Assembly (NCBI RefSeq): GCF_003576645.1
Contig: NC_044930.1
Coordinates: 14,673,383-14,737,382 of the forward strand
Reading direction: 5' to 3'
Length of the DNA stretch: 64,000 nucleotides
Origin: Ipomoea triloba
Lineage: Eukaryota; Streptophyta; Magnoliopsida; Solanales; Convolvulaceae
In this document: in pieces, positions 10,637 to 21,643 of the stretch
How the letters are laid out: every line of letters starts with the position of its first letter
Position numbering within the stretch: the first letter of the stretch is position 1
Position numbers and translations under genes: made by a program
The notes under the pieces: model-generated
What the model was told of the DNA's origin: nothing
Database searches by the model: none
Seen by the model: only the letters and a program-made list of their open reading frames with translations

Positions 10637-11640
10637 TCGACATCAACATTTATTGGATTTCTCAGTTGGACTAGGTCCTGAGCGGAGGCTATACTTTCTT
10701 TTACATTCTCGCCGGCTTCACGAGCGATCCTAGCCATGACATCGGAAACGTTCGTGCTCGTTACCTCTGCTACTCGCGTAGGTTCTTGTGGGAGGGATCG
10801 AGTTTGAACAGAGATTGAAACATTGATCTTGCGAGTCGTTTCGACTTCTCTAACCAGTGTCTTCCTCTCCTTGGTTAGAGGGATCTCTTTGATTACCACT
10901 TGGGTGGAGGGCTCGGCATTGCTCACCTCTCGAGCTTCTTCCACTTGAGGTTGTTCCCCCTGGGTTGGCGCCGTCTCGACTACTCTTTCTGCCAACCTTT
11001 CGTTCACTACCTTCTTTGGCCTAGTTGCGCCATAGCCTACTGCATGCTTCGGCTTTTTGGGTAGGGGTGTCGGTCGGGTCTTCTCGGTTGGTTAGCTCGA
11101 GGTGCCTGAGATTGTTTCCTTCTATTCTCTTGAGCTAGTCTGACCATCTCGGCCAGGGGAACATTTGAAGAGCTCTTGGCCTAAGCTGGAGGCTTCTTTG
11201 CTTGCTTGGGCTTCGCTGGGGCTACTGTTGGTGTTTCTTTTGTAGCTGGAGCCTTAGTCTTTTTCTTGGTGGGAGTAGTGGCAGCTGCTGGACCTTTTGC
11301 CTTTGACTTAGAGCCAGGAGGCTTAGTCCGCATGTAGTAGTGATTGCGATGGGTTGCGACACCTTCTCGGAGCTTGACTTCCTTAGCCTTCAACAGCTCG
11401 ACTACAAGAAATCCAAACCCACCTGCTTGGTGAGTGTTTGGTCGTGGACTACTTGCTCAACATACGATTTTAAGAAATCGTAAACTACCCTTGACCAGTC
11501 GACATGGTAGTTGTTGAGGAGTGCGCTCAGGATTGTAAACTTCTCCTCGATCACGTCGTCCGTGCCGGCAACTTTGCTTTCTACAGTCTTGCTGAGGATG
11601 TCCACAACACGCTCATACGCTCATAAGAAAATGTCTCACT
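10637..11640 (-). pseudogene. Sirevirus env-like ORF remnant, N-terminal half (copy C)
   Basis: On the minus strand, pieces at 11605-11402 (FTILSALLNNYHVDWSRVVYDFLK), 11393-11181 (REGVATHRNHYYMRTKPPGSK, then a Lys/Ala/Pro-rich tail) and 11007-10637 occur in the same order as in the intact env-like ORF at 57134-60751. That ORF has KILHAIWNNNKLDWAHIIFDCLK and REGREVHRNTYMGRTKPQAK. The known family name is putative plant transposon protein (PF20167-like); its biochemical role is not established. Stops separate the pieces, and the CACTA element at 4018-10636 cuts the reading frame. Confidence 0.8.
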
Positions 11641-12050
11641 TCTGTTGTTACTAAGATATTATTAGTAATTAGCGTATATGGTATAAAAACACTCTAGGAG
11701 TCAAAAACTACTTTGATCAAGCATTTCATTATGTTAGCTATCATCTTGACCATTATCTTGTAGACTACATTGCAAACTACAATAAGTCGAATGTTAGTCA
11801 CCGGATCATTTTCTTGGGCATTAGCACTACATTAGCATCATTTAACTCATAAGGAAACTTTCTCACATTCAGGTAACCAAAGACAAAACAAATCACATTT
11901 GTTCCCGCCACACTCTAGAAATTCTAAAGAATCCCGAATTAATACCATCTGGTATGGGTGCTTTGTCCATGTACATGGTGAAGATCGATGAGCATCCCAT
12001 TATTCATTTCCTCAATTATGCGGGGCTGCAAAGAATCAAAGAAACTTCTC
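11641..12050 (-). pseudogene. LINE (L1-type) reverse transcriptase fragment
   Basis: Minus-strand translation in shifting frames gives MDKAPIPDGINSGFF (family: DKAPGPDG.N..FF). It then gives ELNDANVVLMPKK (family: LN.TNVVLIPKK), VVCNVVYKIMVKMIANIMKC and a degraded SQSAFIPGRLI.DNIL-like stretch. These are consecutive parts of the plant LINE RT fingers and palm. Stops and frameshifts are frequent, so this is an old dead piece with no visible tail. Confidence 0.8.
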
Positions 12051-12880
12051 CCTGACATCCATTGGTTTGAAAATGTTTCTCAAAATAATCCATCACAAGT
12101 GGGTTCAACCCCTCTCCTTCTACCCATCCACCACCTCCATTTTTTTAACCTAGCAATAGATTCTTCCTCTTTCTACCCATCCACCACCTCCATTTTTTAA
12201 CCTAGCAATATATTCTTCCTTCTTCTATTGGATGTCGATTAGTGAAAATACTTCATGTTGGCATCTCCTTCTCAAAGCCAATGCTGTTTGGCCATTTGTT
12301 ACCCAAAGCCAATATTATTCTCACACCTTTCTTTCTTCTTTCTACTCCATATGTATTCAAGACCAAATATGTATAATAATATTTATTATGGAGTATATTA
12401 TTATAATAAATATATAATTATTATATTATAATTTATTATTACTTTTATTATCATTATTATTGTGTAAGGGTATATTGATCTTTATAATTATTATATCCCT
12501 TACAATTTCAAACCTAACCAAACAATGGAATCAATATTTATAGTAATTTATTTCTCACCAATCAAACAATGAAATCAATCTTCTTAGTAATTCCATTTAT
12601 ATGAAATTTAAATTTCATTTATCTTCAATTATTTTTCCGGAAACCAAACCGCCTGTAAAATGTATGGAGTTAATTATTATTTTGGTCCATGTAATTTTCT
12701 AGTTATAGTAATATCTAAGTTCTAGATAAATGAGATATTACATTGTAAAAAATCATAATTATTATTTAAAAAAAAAACTTAACAAAAATATAATCAAATA
12801 AATTTTAAAATATTACGTAGTATCAAAGTTTAAAATTATAGTCCCATACCCGAAATATCCTAATTCGCTCCGGACCTCGT
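12051..12880. other. AT-rich RH3 upstream region
   Basis: No gene is seen. It holds a 53-bp tandem duplication and AT-rich DNA, including CCAAACAATGGAATCAAT-type strings repeated near 12520 and 12563. Regulatory elements for RH3 may lie here, but none can be assigned from sequence alone. Confidence 0.5.
12118..12222. repeat. two-copy tandem duplication, about 53-bp period
   Basis: Two near-identical copies share TTTCTACCCATCCACCACC and AACCTAGCAATA. They differ by a small T-run change. Confidence 0.88.
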
Positions 12881-12886
12881 TGGAGC

Positions 12887-12894
12887 TTTATAAG
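12887..12894 (+). promoter_or_regulatory. probable TATA box of RH3
   Basis: TTTATAAG lies about 112 bp before the RH3 start codon. It is followed by a CT-rich leader (CTTCTTCTTC runs at 12960-12996), as is common for plant 5' UTRs. The transcription start would fall near 12915-12925. Confidence 0.55.
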
Positions 12895-13004
12895 ACCATA
12901 CAAATACAGTCCTCCCATTCACTTCCCTTAAACCCCATACAACCGCACCCTTATCCCCTTCTTTCTTCTTCTTCTTCTTTTTCTTCTTCTTCTTCTCTCA
13001 CGCC

Positions 13005-13522
13005 ATGGCATACACTTCCTCCATTATTGGAGTTTCCTCCATATTCCAAGCTAACCCGTCTCTAGAACATTCCAAGAGGCCTACTTCTACTCCTCCTCTA
13101 TCTTTCCCTCAATCCTTTGAGAAGCTTCATTTCAATCCCCTAAAAGCTTTTTCTTCATCGTCGCTTGTTCGTTCAAAGCAGTGCTCGAGTTCGAGCCCGT
13201 TTGTTGCTTCGGCTGTGGTCACTCCCAATTCTTCTCTGCTCAGCGAGGAGGCCTTCAAGGGGCTCGGGGGGTTCGCTAAGGATTCCTTGAATGTCAGCGA
13301 CGCTGAGTATGATTCGGAGCTCGATGAGGATGAGAGCGAGCTTGGAGCGGCTGATAGTGACGATGAACTTGCAATTTCCAAACTAGGTTTGCCTCGGCAG
13401 TTGGTTGAGACTCTTGAGAAACGAGGGATTACCAATCTTTTCCCAATTCAGGTACTGTATTTTCCTTCTGGTTTGTTTGTCCCTCAATTCTTAGAGCATA
13501 TATATTAAATTGTTGTGTAACT

Positions 13523-13571
<49 letters not shown>

Positions 13572-16500
13572 TCATTGTTGAATTGCCGAATAACAAGTTT
13601 AAGTCCTTAGCCTTCAATTGTTGATTATATTATTTTGGTGAATGTAGAAACTCATCTTCGGGGTCATAATTACTATGTTAATGTTAATATCAGCTGGAGT
13701 CCTCTGACTATTCAAGTATAGTAACACCCACGTTTAGTCCTACACTTTCAATTTAATTGCCCTTGGTATTTCAACTTCCAAATTTAACCACCAATGGTCT
13801 TTCCTTTAATTTAAGTAAGGGTAAAATTAATACTAGAGTTTGAAAGTTGAAAGACTATGGGTGGTTAACTTGAAAGTTGAAGGATTAAGTATGGTTAAAT
13901 TTAAAAGTTGGTGGTTGAATTGAAAGTTTAGGACTAAATGTGGGCAGGCTACTATACTCGGACCACCCCGGTTGGTATTAACTCTTACTGTGTGACTGGT
14001 CAGGTAAGTATTAAAATTGACACCGATTGCAAGTAAATTGGCTCAAGATTACTGAACTCCTGATGATAAATTTGCTTCCAAAGCATTATGTTGAGCATAA
14101 TCAAATCTGAATCTTTGGTTATATCATTTTCCATTTGCGGTGGTGGAAGCTTGTCTTTAATTTGCCTATGGCAATCAACCTTTTGGTTTTATGTATACCA
14201 GTGTGTGTTGCATCCCATTGTATTGACTATTTTGTAGCATGCACTTGTGGAGCTTATATTTATTCATTTAAGTAATTATAATAAAAGTTCACTTTTTCAT
14301 TTTGAATATGTGTTTTGACTCTAGTGTTTGCCCCTTATAGAGGAAACTTCTTATTCATTATTCTTATTTTTCCTTTCTCACTTTTATGTAGAGAGCTGTA
14401 TTGATACCTGCATTGGAAAGTCGCGATATAATTGCTAGAGCAAAAACTGGGACAGGGAAGACACTTGCATTTGGTATCCCAATAATTAAAAGGATTACTG
14501 AAGATGAACAGTCAAAATTTTCTCAAAGGTATTATTTTAATCATAAGAGTGAATTGAATGCTACTTCAATTATTTGATGAGTAAGATAAAAATTCTTTCT
14601 TTTTATGAAGGCGGGGACGACTGCCTCGAGTTTTGGTCCTTGCACCTACTAGAGAGTTAGCCAAACAAGTAGAGAAAGAAATAAAAGAATCTGCGCCGCA
14701 CTTAAACACTGCCTGTATATATGGAGGAGTCTCATATGTTACACAGGAAAGTGCACTTTCCCGTGGGGTTGACGTTGTTGTTGGAACTCCAGGTAGACTC
14801 ATTGACCTGATCAACAATAATAGCCTGAAGCTGGGGGAAGTTCAGTATTTGGTACTTGATGAAGCTGATCAAATGCTTGCGGTTGGGTTTGAGGAGGATG
14901 TGGAGGTAATCTTGGAAAAGCTTCCATCACAGCGGCAGAGCATGCTATTTTCTGCAACCATGCCTGGCTGGGTAAAGAAACTAGCGAGGAAATATTTGAA
15001 CAATCCACTGACAATTGACTTGGTAATTTTTCTTCTCCTTATGAAATAGTGTTTTCCTTAATCTTTTCAATAATTACTGATCAATGCATGCCAGTGAAAT
15101 CTTTCTTCATCGAAATAAAATGTTATTGACTAACACATTATGTTTAAAATCTCATTTGCTAATTCTGAAGTTCTGCTTAAAGCATATAGGTCTACATTTT
15201 AATTAAAAATTGTGCTACATGGTTATGCTACTTGATAGAGTCAAACCTCAACTTTATAAGTAATCTTTTTGTCTTTTCTCCATAGGTTGGTGATGAAGAG
15301 GAAAAGCTGGCTGAGGGGATCAAGCTCTATGCAATATCGACCACAGCAACCTCAAAACGGACTATTCTCAGTGATCTTATAACGGTATTGAACAGTTTGT
15401 GTTTTTTTTATTTTTATTTTTATTTTTATTTTTATTTTTATGGAGTATAAAACAACTTGCTTCCGCATGTGTAAGTTTAGCGGTGGCAAGTTATGTATTT
15501 CCTGTCCTCTGATCTTTAAATTTTCAACAATCTTTCAGGTTTATGCTAAGGGTGGGAAGACAATAGTATTCACACAGACAAAGAAAGATGCTGATGAGGT
15601 TTCCATGGCATTAACAAACATCATTCCTTCAGAAGCATTGCATGGTGACATTTCCCAGCATCAGAGAGAAAGAACCTTAAATGGATTTAGGCAAGGAAAA
15701 TTCACAGTCCTAGTTGCAACTGATGTTGCATCTCGTGGGCTTGATATCCCCAATGTTGATTTGGTAAGTTAATTTATCCATTCATGAATTTCATGATATG
15801 CATTTTCATGCTACCAAAGACATGCGAATTTTTGAAGTGTTCAGCTTATTTTGATGGATACTTTGAAAGCAGTTGGGAAGTATGTTAGTTCAGAGACAAC
15901 TAGAAATGAACAATCAATATCCAATTTAGATGCTTTAAATAAGACATGTGATTGAATCGTTGGTGATAACTCTTCATCTTGGCACCACTACTTTTGTAAC
16001 TCAAAATTAGTCTGGTTGTGAAGAACAGTAGTAATATAGAACCACCATTAATACCTATCCAAAAAATGATCTGGTTTACAGTTTACTGTTGGCATCATTC
16101 TTAAAGATTTCCTGTCATTGATTTACATTTTTGTCCAGGTAATCCATTATGAACTTCCCAATGATCCCGAGACTTTTGTGCACCGCTCTGGTCGAACAGG
16201 ACGTGCAGGAAAGGAAGGCAATGCTATTCTGATGTTCACTAGTAGCCAAAGGCGAACTGTTAGATCTCTTGAGCGTGATGTGGGGTGCAGATTTGACTTT
16301 GTTAGTCCTCCGTCAGTCAATGAGGTTTTGGGGTCATCAGCTGAGCAAGTGGTAGTTAGCCTTGGTGGGGTCCATTCTGAGTCCATTGAGTACTTCATGC
16401 CAACAGCAAACAAGTTAATGGAGGAACAAGGAGTCAATGCTCTAGCTGCTGCGCTTGCTCTCTTGGGTGGTTTTGCAAAGCCTCCTTCTTCTCGTTCTCT

Positions 16501-18094
16501 AATTACTCATGAACAGGTAAATTATAGGTCTTTGGAATTGTGCTTGGCTTCAATATTATAGGTTGATTCATGCACTTGAGTTTGACCTAGAGTCTCACTT
16601 CAGGGAGGGGGGGGGGGGGGTGATGCCTATAGGTTTTGTCCTCCCTGTTGTTGCCATACTTTGACTTCCTCTGCCATTTTCCCTTCTTTTGCTTGACCTG
16701 GCTGCCCCTGGTTATAAGATAGATATGCATGAAAGGATTGCTTGAATTCATTGTCCTATAAGTGTATATTCCTAATCTGTTCTACTATCAATGATTTTTA
16801 TGAACTTGTATTTGTACTGCAGGGATGGGTTACGCTGCAGCTTACACGGGACACTGGTTTCTCTCGAGGATTCATGTCTGCTAGATCTGTAACTGGGTTT
16901 CTGTCTGATGTTTATTCAGCAGCTGCTGATGAAGTTGGAAAAATACAGATAATTGCAGATGAACGGGTGTGTAACTGGGTCTCTGTCTAATATATTTTGT
17001 ATTGCATCTCCCTATTGATAACTGTAGAGACCTTTGCGTTATGGTCTTCTCATGTGCATGCTGCTCTAATAAACCATTTTTGTGGTCAGGTTAATGGTGC
17101 TGTTTTTGATCTTCCAGAGGAGGTTGCAACAGAGCTCCTAAATCAGCCATTGCCTCCTGGAAACACTATAACCAAGATTACAAAGGTTTGCTTTGATTTG
17201 CTCATTACAGTTTCTCATTCTAATAACTTCTGCATTGTTCATTACAATTGAACTTACTGTCTCTTGGATATGCTATCTCCAGAATATTGGCCTTGAGTTT
17301 GATATGAATTTTGGTGATTACATGTGATCTTTACTATTTTACTGTCTCTTACAGTTGCCAGCTTTGCAAGATGATGGCCCTCCAAGTGATTTTTACGGAA
17401 GGTTTTCAAACAGGGATAGGGGCTCACGAGGAGGAGGGTTCAGGGACCGAAGAGGTGGTAGAGGAGCTTCCCGGAGCTGGTCTAGTGGTCGATTCTCTGA
17501 TAATGATAGTGATGATTTGGATGATGGGTTTAGGCGGGGCGGGAGATCAAGAAGGGGAGGAAGTGACCTTGATGGTTTGGATGATGGGTTTAGACGGGGT
17601 GGGAGATCAAGAAGGGGAGGAAGTGATTGGCTGATCGGTGATATGAGATCTAACCGGTCATCATCAGCAGGAGGAAACAGGGATAGGTATGTTACCAATA
17701 AATCCTTATTTGCAATTGGGCATTACACTTGAAGTTAACCTGCTGTTAGGATCATGCGCTTACCACTATGCAAAAAACTATAGCTAGTAGTGAAGACGCA
17801 ACTTTATTTCCTTATAGACCGCCAGTCACATTTTTGAGAGATAGGGTACTGAACTTGACCCTTCACTGGCTTCCGCTCAACAATCCCTCTAGCCACATGG
17901 TGCTGGACTTGCCCTTCACAGGCCTCCTCCCAACACCTGCATATATAGATAATAGATATACTGTAGTCTGTAGGTGCTGAATCTTAAATCTGATGGAGTT
18001 TACTTGGTACAGGAACTTCGGTGGTGCATGTTTCAACTGTGGGCGAACTGGTCACCGAGCATCTGAATGCCCTAGCAAGCGCGGTGGCTATTAG
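13005..18094 (+). CDS. RH3: DEAD-box ATP-dependent RNA helicase 3, chloroplastic
   Basis: The inferred exons are 13005-13451, 14392-14528, 14611-15022, 15286-15384, 15539-15763, 16139-16516, 16823-16966, 17090-17185, 17355-17686 and 18013-18094. All have GT/AG borders and together give 2352 nt or 783 residues without a stop. The start ATG sits in CACGCCATGG. Residues 1 to about 60 are Ser-rich and look like a chloroplast transit peptide; an acidic stretch follows. Helicase motifs are complete: Q motif (FPIQ), AKTGTGKT (about 166-173), PTRELA, TPGR, DEAD (278-281), SAT (309-311), TDVASRGLD and [10 protein letters not shown] (about 454). A GUCT-like domain follows at roughly 545-640, then an Arg/Gly-rich tail with two 20-residue repeats. 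The protein ends in a CCHC knuckle, [14 protein letters not shown]. Known RH3 acts in chloroplast group II intron splicing and 50S ribosome assembly. The gene appears intact. Confidence 0.95.
13524..13570 (+). repeat. 47-nt poly-T run in RH3 intron 1
   Basis: An uninterrupted T homopolymer lies about 70 bp inside intron 1. Its length is likely to vary between individuals and to be prone to sequencing error. Confidence 0.95.
13683..13982. mobile_element. foldback MITE-like element in RH3 intron 1
   Basis: The ends form long imperfect inverted repeats: GTTAATATCAGCTGGAG at the left pairs with the complement of the right end. Similarity continues through AAGTATAGTA and ACGTTTAGTCCTACACTTTC. The element is about 300 bp with no ORF. 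The interior has further TTGAAAGTTGA-type internal repeats. The exact superfamily and target duplication are unclear. Confidence 0.7.
17511..17630 (+). repeat. in-frame 60-bp tandem duplication in RH3
   Basis: Two 60-bp units start at 17511 and 17571 and keep the reading frame. They repeat the segment [17 protein letters not shown] in the Arg/Gly-rich C-terminal tail. Confidence 0.93.
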
Positions 18095-18510
18095 AACTGA
18101 TGGTTGTCGAGAACTCCTAAATCTCCCTTACCTGCACTGACGGATAAAAACCTGGAGATCATTTCTGCAAGCATATCATTCACATTTCACACAGGAGCTG
18201 CAGCCAGCTGCAACAACAATTGGTTACTACCCCCCGGTGCCCGGTGGTGTATCGTCCAACTTTCTGTAAGCCTTATTAGAGGGTAGTATGTATTATGTTT
18301 AAAGTAAATTTTGCTGCTGCTTTTATGCAGACACACTATCCATATCTATATCTATATCTGACACGGTTCAAAATGATATTATGACATTGATTTTTTCTGC
18401 ATTTTATGATGATTTTTTTTTCTTCTGCATTTCTATTGTGAAATTCAACTTTATTTTCTAACAGAAAGGATTGTTTTGAGTTTGTGGTTTATTCTTTTTA
18501 ATAAATCCAG
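18095..18510 (+). terminator. RH3 3' UTR with candidate poly(A) signal
   Basis: Non-coding, T-rich DNA follows the stop codon. The only canonical AATAAA I noticed downstream is at 18500-18505, about 400 bp after the stop. Plant poly(A) sites are loosely defined, so the true end could be nearer. Confidence 0.4.
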
Positions 18511-18654
18511 TTGAAATGATATGAGGATGAGGATCGGTAAGTATCCAATGAGCAGTTATGATAGTTAGAAAATTTGCAGTCACACTATAAACGATCTTTA
18601 TGTCATGGGCTAGGGTTTAGTGGTTCATAGTGCACTGTGTACCCGGTGCATGTG

Positions 18655-18826
18655 TGTCTTATATTATGAGTTTTTGTATCTTCTGTTATAAAATTTTGTA
18701 CTTTTAAGAGAATGGTTGCAGTAGGCGCTAGTTGGGCGGTAAACTAGCGCCTAGCGCTTAAGCGGTACCTAGGCGGCGACTTATAAAAACAAAAAATAAT
18801 TCATGTGTTTGGGTGTATGTCATATA

Positions 18827-18889
<63 letters not shown>

Positions 18890-19560
18890 CTTACTTCTCT
18901 TATTTACATAAATAAATAAATTTAAATATATATAATATATAAATATAATAATAAAATTAACAATGTCGACTCGTTCGAGTTAACTCGGCTAACTCTATCG
19001 AGTTGGGCGAGTTTATTCGGCCTAGTCGGCCGCTAACTCAGCCCAGTCGGCCGAGTTAGGCGCTAGGCGGACGTCTAGTGAGCAATTCACCTCGGTCTAG
19101 GAGCGCCTAGGCGGCCTAAGTGGGGATTTTTTCAACAGTGTTTAAAAGTATGAATTCTGTACCTAAAATAAATTAGTAGTTGTGTTTTATGTTGTGAATT
19201 TTTGTGTCTTGTGTTGTGAAATTCTATGTTTATGAACACAAATTTTGTACTTAAATTATATTTGAAAAATAAATAAATAAATACATAATATGTGGATGTG
19301 TCTTTTGTTCTGATTTTTGTGTCTTGTGTTATGAAATTGTACCTTACGAGTATGGATTCTGTACCTCGTTGTTGGTTCATGTGTATGTGTTTTATGTTGT
19401 CAGTTTATGTGTCTTGTGTTATGAAATTTTGTACCTTAAAAATATGAATTTTGTATCTGAAAAAAATTAGTAGCTATGTCTTATGTTATGAACTTCTATG
19501 TCTTGTGTTGTGAAATTCTGTCTAAATCAAATTTGAAAAATAAGTAAATATATAACATGT
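18655..19560. repeat. diverged tandem repeat array, interrupted
   Basis: Units containing TGTGTCTTGTGTTGTGAAAT and TTTTGTACCTTAAAA...TGAATTTTGTA recur from about 18655 to 18705 and from 19140 to 19560. A related copy lies at 21827-21890. The gap between the two blocks is filled by the separate element at 18711-19138. The array is non-coding. Confidence 0.7.
18711..19138. mobile_element. MITE-like insertion with GGCGCCTAGGCGG motifs
   Basis: This block splits the repeat array. It begins and ends with related inverted sequence (TAGGCGCTAGTTGGGCGG on the left, GGAGCGCCTAGGCGGCC on the right). Inside are a long AT run (about 18834-18887) and GAGTTGGGCGAGTT/GAGTTAGGCGCTAGG repeats. A similar, shorter GCCTAGGCGG block lies at 24170-24210. 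Family and duplication are unresolved. Confidence 0.55.
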
Positions 19561-19574
19561 GTATATATTTTGTG

Positions 19575-19815
19575 TTGTCACTGTTGGAAATCAGCGATTT
19601 TTCAACCACCGGAAAGTGGTCGGAAATCGCCCAAATCTGGTCGGAAATGGCCGTTCTGACCACATTTCCGACCACATTTGGGGTTGGAAAAATCCTCGTT
19701 GGTATGTCCGACCACAAAAATACTACGTCGGAAAATTTTGTCGCCGGGAAAAGTTGGTTGTCCGAAGTCGGAAAATTGGAGGCAAAGAACATCATACATT
19801 TTCGACCACCCCTAG
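19575..19815. repeat. GTCGGAAA/TTTCCGAC-rich repeat
   Basis: The motif GTCGGAAA and its complement occur many times in 240 bp, in both orientations, together with ACCACC/GGTGGT strings. All reading frames stay unusually open for this reason, but I see no protein family. It may be the terminal part of a DNA transposon. Confidence 0.5.
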
Positions 19816-19832
19816 TAAAAAAAAATAAAATC

Positions 19833-20048
19833 AATTGAATCATATGCTATATCCAATTAAAAGCGCTGATAGTTGGACTGCACATTTATGTTTATATTAT
19901 ATTTATGCTCACACGCCCTCTCACGTGTGCGGGCCGATTGACTTTGATGGGCTCCAAGCAACACGTGAACCATAGTCTTTTTTTGGGGTGGCGCGAAGAT
20001 TCGAACTCATGACCTTTTGCATGGCTCTGATACCAAATTGAATCATAA
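19833..20048 (-). mobile_element. short LTR-retroelement or TRIM-like remnant with PBS motif
   Basis: On the minus strand, TATGATTCAATT is followed by TGGTATCAGAGCC, which complements the 3' end of initiator tRNA-Met (a typical LTR-element primer site). ATATGATTCAATT recurs at the other end (19833-19848), giving two direct copies about 200 bp apart. The middle has CACGTGAGAGGGCGTG and ATATAATATAAACATAAATG. No ORF is present. Confidence 0.45.
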
Positions 20049-20052
20049 AATC

Positions 20053-20087
20053 ATTTCACTACAGAGAGGATTCCTCTGTAGTGAAAT
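20053..20087. repeat. perfect 14-bp hairpin
   Basis: ATTTCACTACAGAG pairs perfectly with CTCTGTAGTGAAAT across a 7-nt loop. It lies next to the PBS-bearing remnant. It could be a minimal MITE or a transcription-terminating structure. Confidence 0.85.
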
Positions 20088-20173
20088 ATATATATTGTTG
20101 CAAGTTGGTAAATGGTAACTTTTCCTTTTTTTCATTACACCCAAAATATCATATCATTACATAAATGGTAATT

Positions 20174-20312
20174 ACACCCAAGGAACAAATATCAGATCAA
20201 AATGATACTTTATGTGTGTGTTCTTTTCATAAACATAAAGTAACACCCAAGGAACAAATATCAGATCTGATTGCTACTTTATGTGTGTGTTCTCTTCATT
20301 ACAATCAAAATG
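20174..20312. repeat. tandem duplication, 69-bp period
   Basis: Two copies begin at 20174 and 20243 with ACACCCAAGGAACAAATATC and both contain TACTTTATGTGTGTGTTCT. They are non-coding. Confidence 0.9.
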
Positions 20313-20484
20313 GTAAAAAAAATATGCAAGTTGCTCATATAGTGTGAATAACTTTTCCTTTTCTTCCTCATATTTGTTCACAACATCTATCAAATATCCT
20401 CAACAGTCAGTTCACATATATTTTGATATGAACCACAAGCAATTATATTATAGTCCAATTAAATTTGCATAAGTGCATTACTTC

Positions 20485-21643
20485 ATAGTGACAAATATAT
20501 CAGAAAAATTCTCAATGCTGCATGAAAATAATGTTATCAAAATTAGGCTTACAATATCCAAAATTAAAACAACAATCCAATAAAACCCATTTAATAAAGA
20601 TACCTTTCAGAGTCTCCAGATGTATAGCTTTCTCCTTGCTGAACTTCTCATAGATTGCTTGGAACTTAGCACTTTCAGATTCTCTTTCTATCCAAATTAT
20701 TGCATGATCAGATGTGGCATTGCACGACAGAACAATATGCTCAAATCTTCCATCAACTGGTATGGAAGTTCTTACTTCGGGAGGAAACCTCCCACATCTG
20801 TGTGCACAGCAAAGTAAATAAAGTTTCATCTATAACACTTTCGAAAACTAGTAAGAACTTAACATCTGAATTTTCAGAGGATAATAGAAAAGATCCATAA
20901 CATGTAAACATCAAGTTTGCATATCATTGCATAGGATAACTGGATGCAGTGATGCACTGTGTAAATCACAAACATAGATAAGATAAGATAAAAATAGCTT
21001 TATACATAGAACTGATTGTTATCATGTCAACATAACTTGATCCAATTGAAGGAAAATTTGTTGGCTATTATGTTCCGAGATACATCTAGCGAATTTAAGA
21101 TCTAGGCTCTACCAAAGACTGTTGTGCTCGAAAGTTTAGAGGAACTCATCATATCAGGAGGAACATGAAATGAAAAGAGGAATAATTTAGCAGAAATGCG
21201 TGTCTATTGGACCATAAGGCAACAGTCTACTCCATAATATAGACAAGAATCTGATGATTCTGAAAACAACTTTTGACAGGAGGCATATAACGAATGCTTA
21301 AACAACTTTGAATATTACACGACATTGGAAGTGATCTACCTGCAGAATTTTCTTTCCACAATGTGATACATTCGGCCAGGTGCATAAAGTCTTCTTGGAT
21401 CTCTGAGCTTTCTACCATCAGGTATAAATGTATCCCTCAAGCACACTAGAATAACAAGCAGGGCAAACTGTAGTTTAAAGTATTAAGGCCTGGGTTAAGA
21501 GAAGACAGCGACAATCCCACTCCTGGAATAAGAGAAAAGAAAGACTGACCGGTTCTTCATTTTCCTCATTGTTCTTTCTTTTCTGAAGCTTTGCTTTGGG
21601 AATAGATAGGCCCAGGAATGAGATGTTACCACCACGAGATGCC
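20485..21643 (-). pseudogene. class 3 lipase (mono/diacylglycerol lipase-like), C-terminal fragment
   Basis: Minus-strand exon-like blocks lie at 21643-21550 ([18 protein letters not shown]), 21445-21340 (IPDGRKLRDPRRLYAPGRMYHIVERKFCR), 20797-20604 (CGRFPPEVRTSIPVDGRFEHIVLSCNATSDHAIIWIERE) and a short tail near 20520-20485. The last three splice in phase. The text strongly resembles the C-terminal part of plant alpha/beta-hydrolase class 3 lipases that also carry a mono/diacylglycerol lipase N-terminal domain, which act on acylglycerols. The catalytic GxSxG region and all N-terminal exons are missing upstream. Frame continuity between the first two blocks is doubtful. I infer a truncated gene copy. 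Confidence 0.6.

Noticed and set aside
13429..13617. minus-strand poly-Lys ORF
   Set aside because: It is produced by the T homopolymer in RH3 intron 1.
20010..20036. tRNA gene
   Set aside because: Only the 3' end of an initiator tRNA-Met-like sequence is present (a primer-site motif); no full cloverleaf can be drawn.
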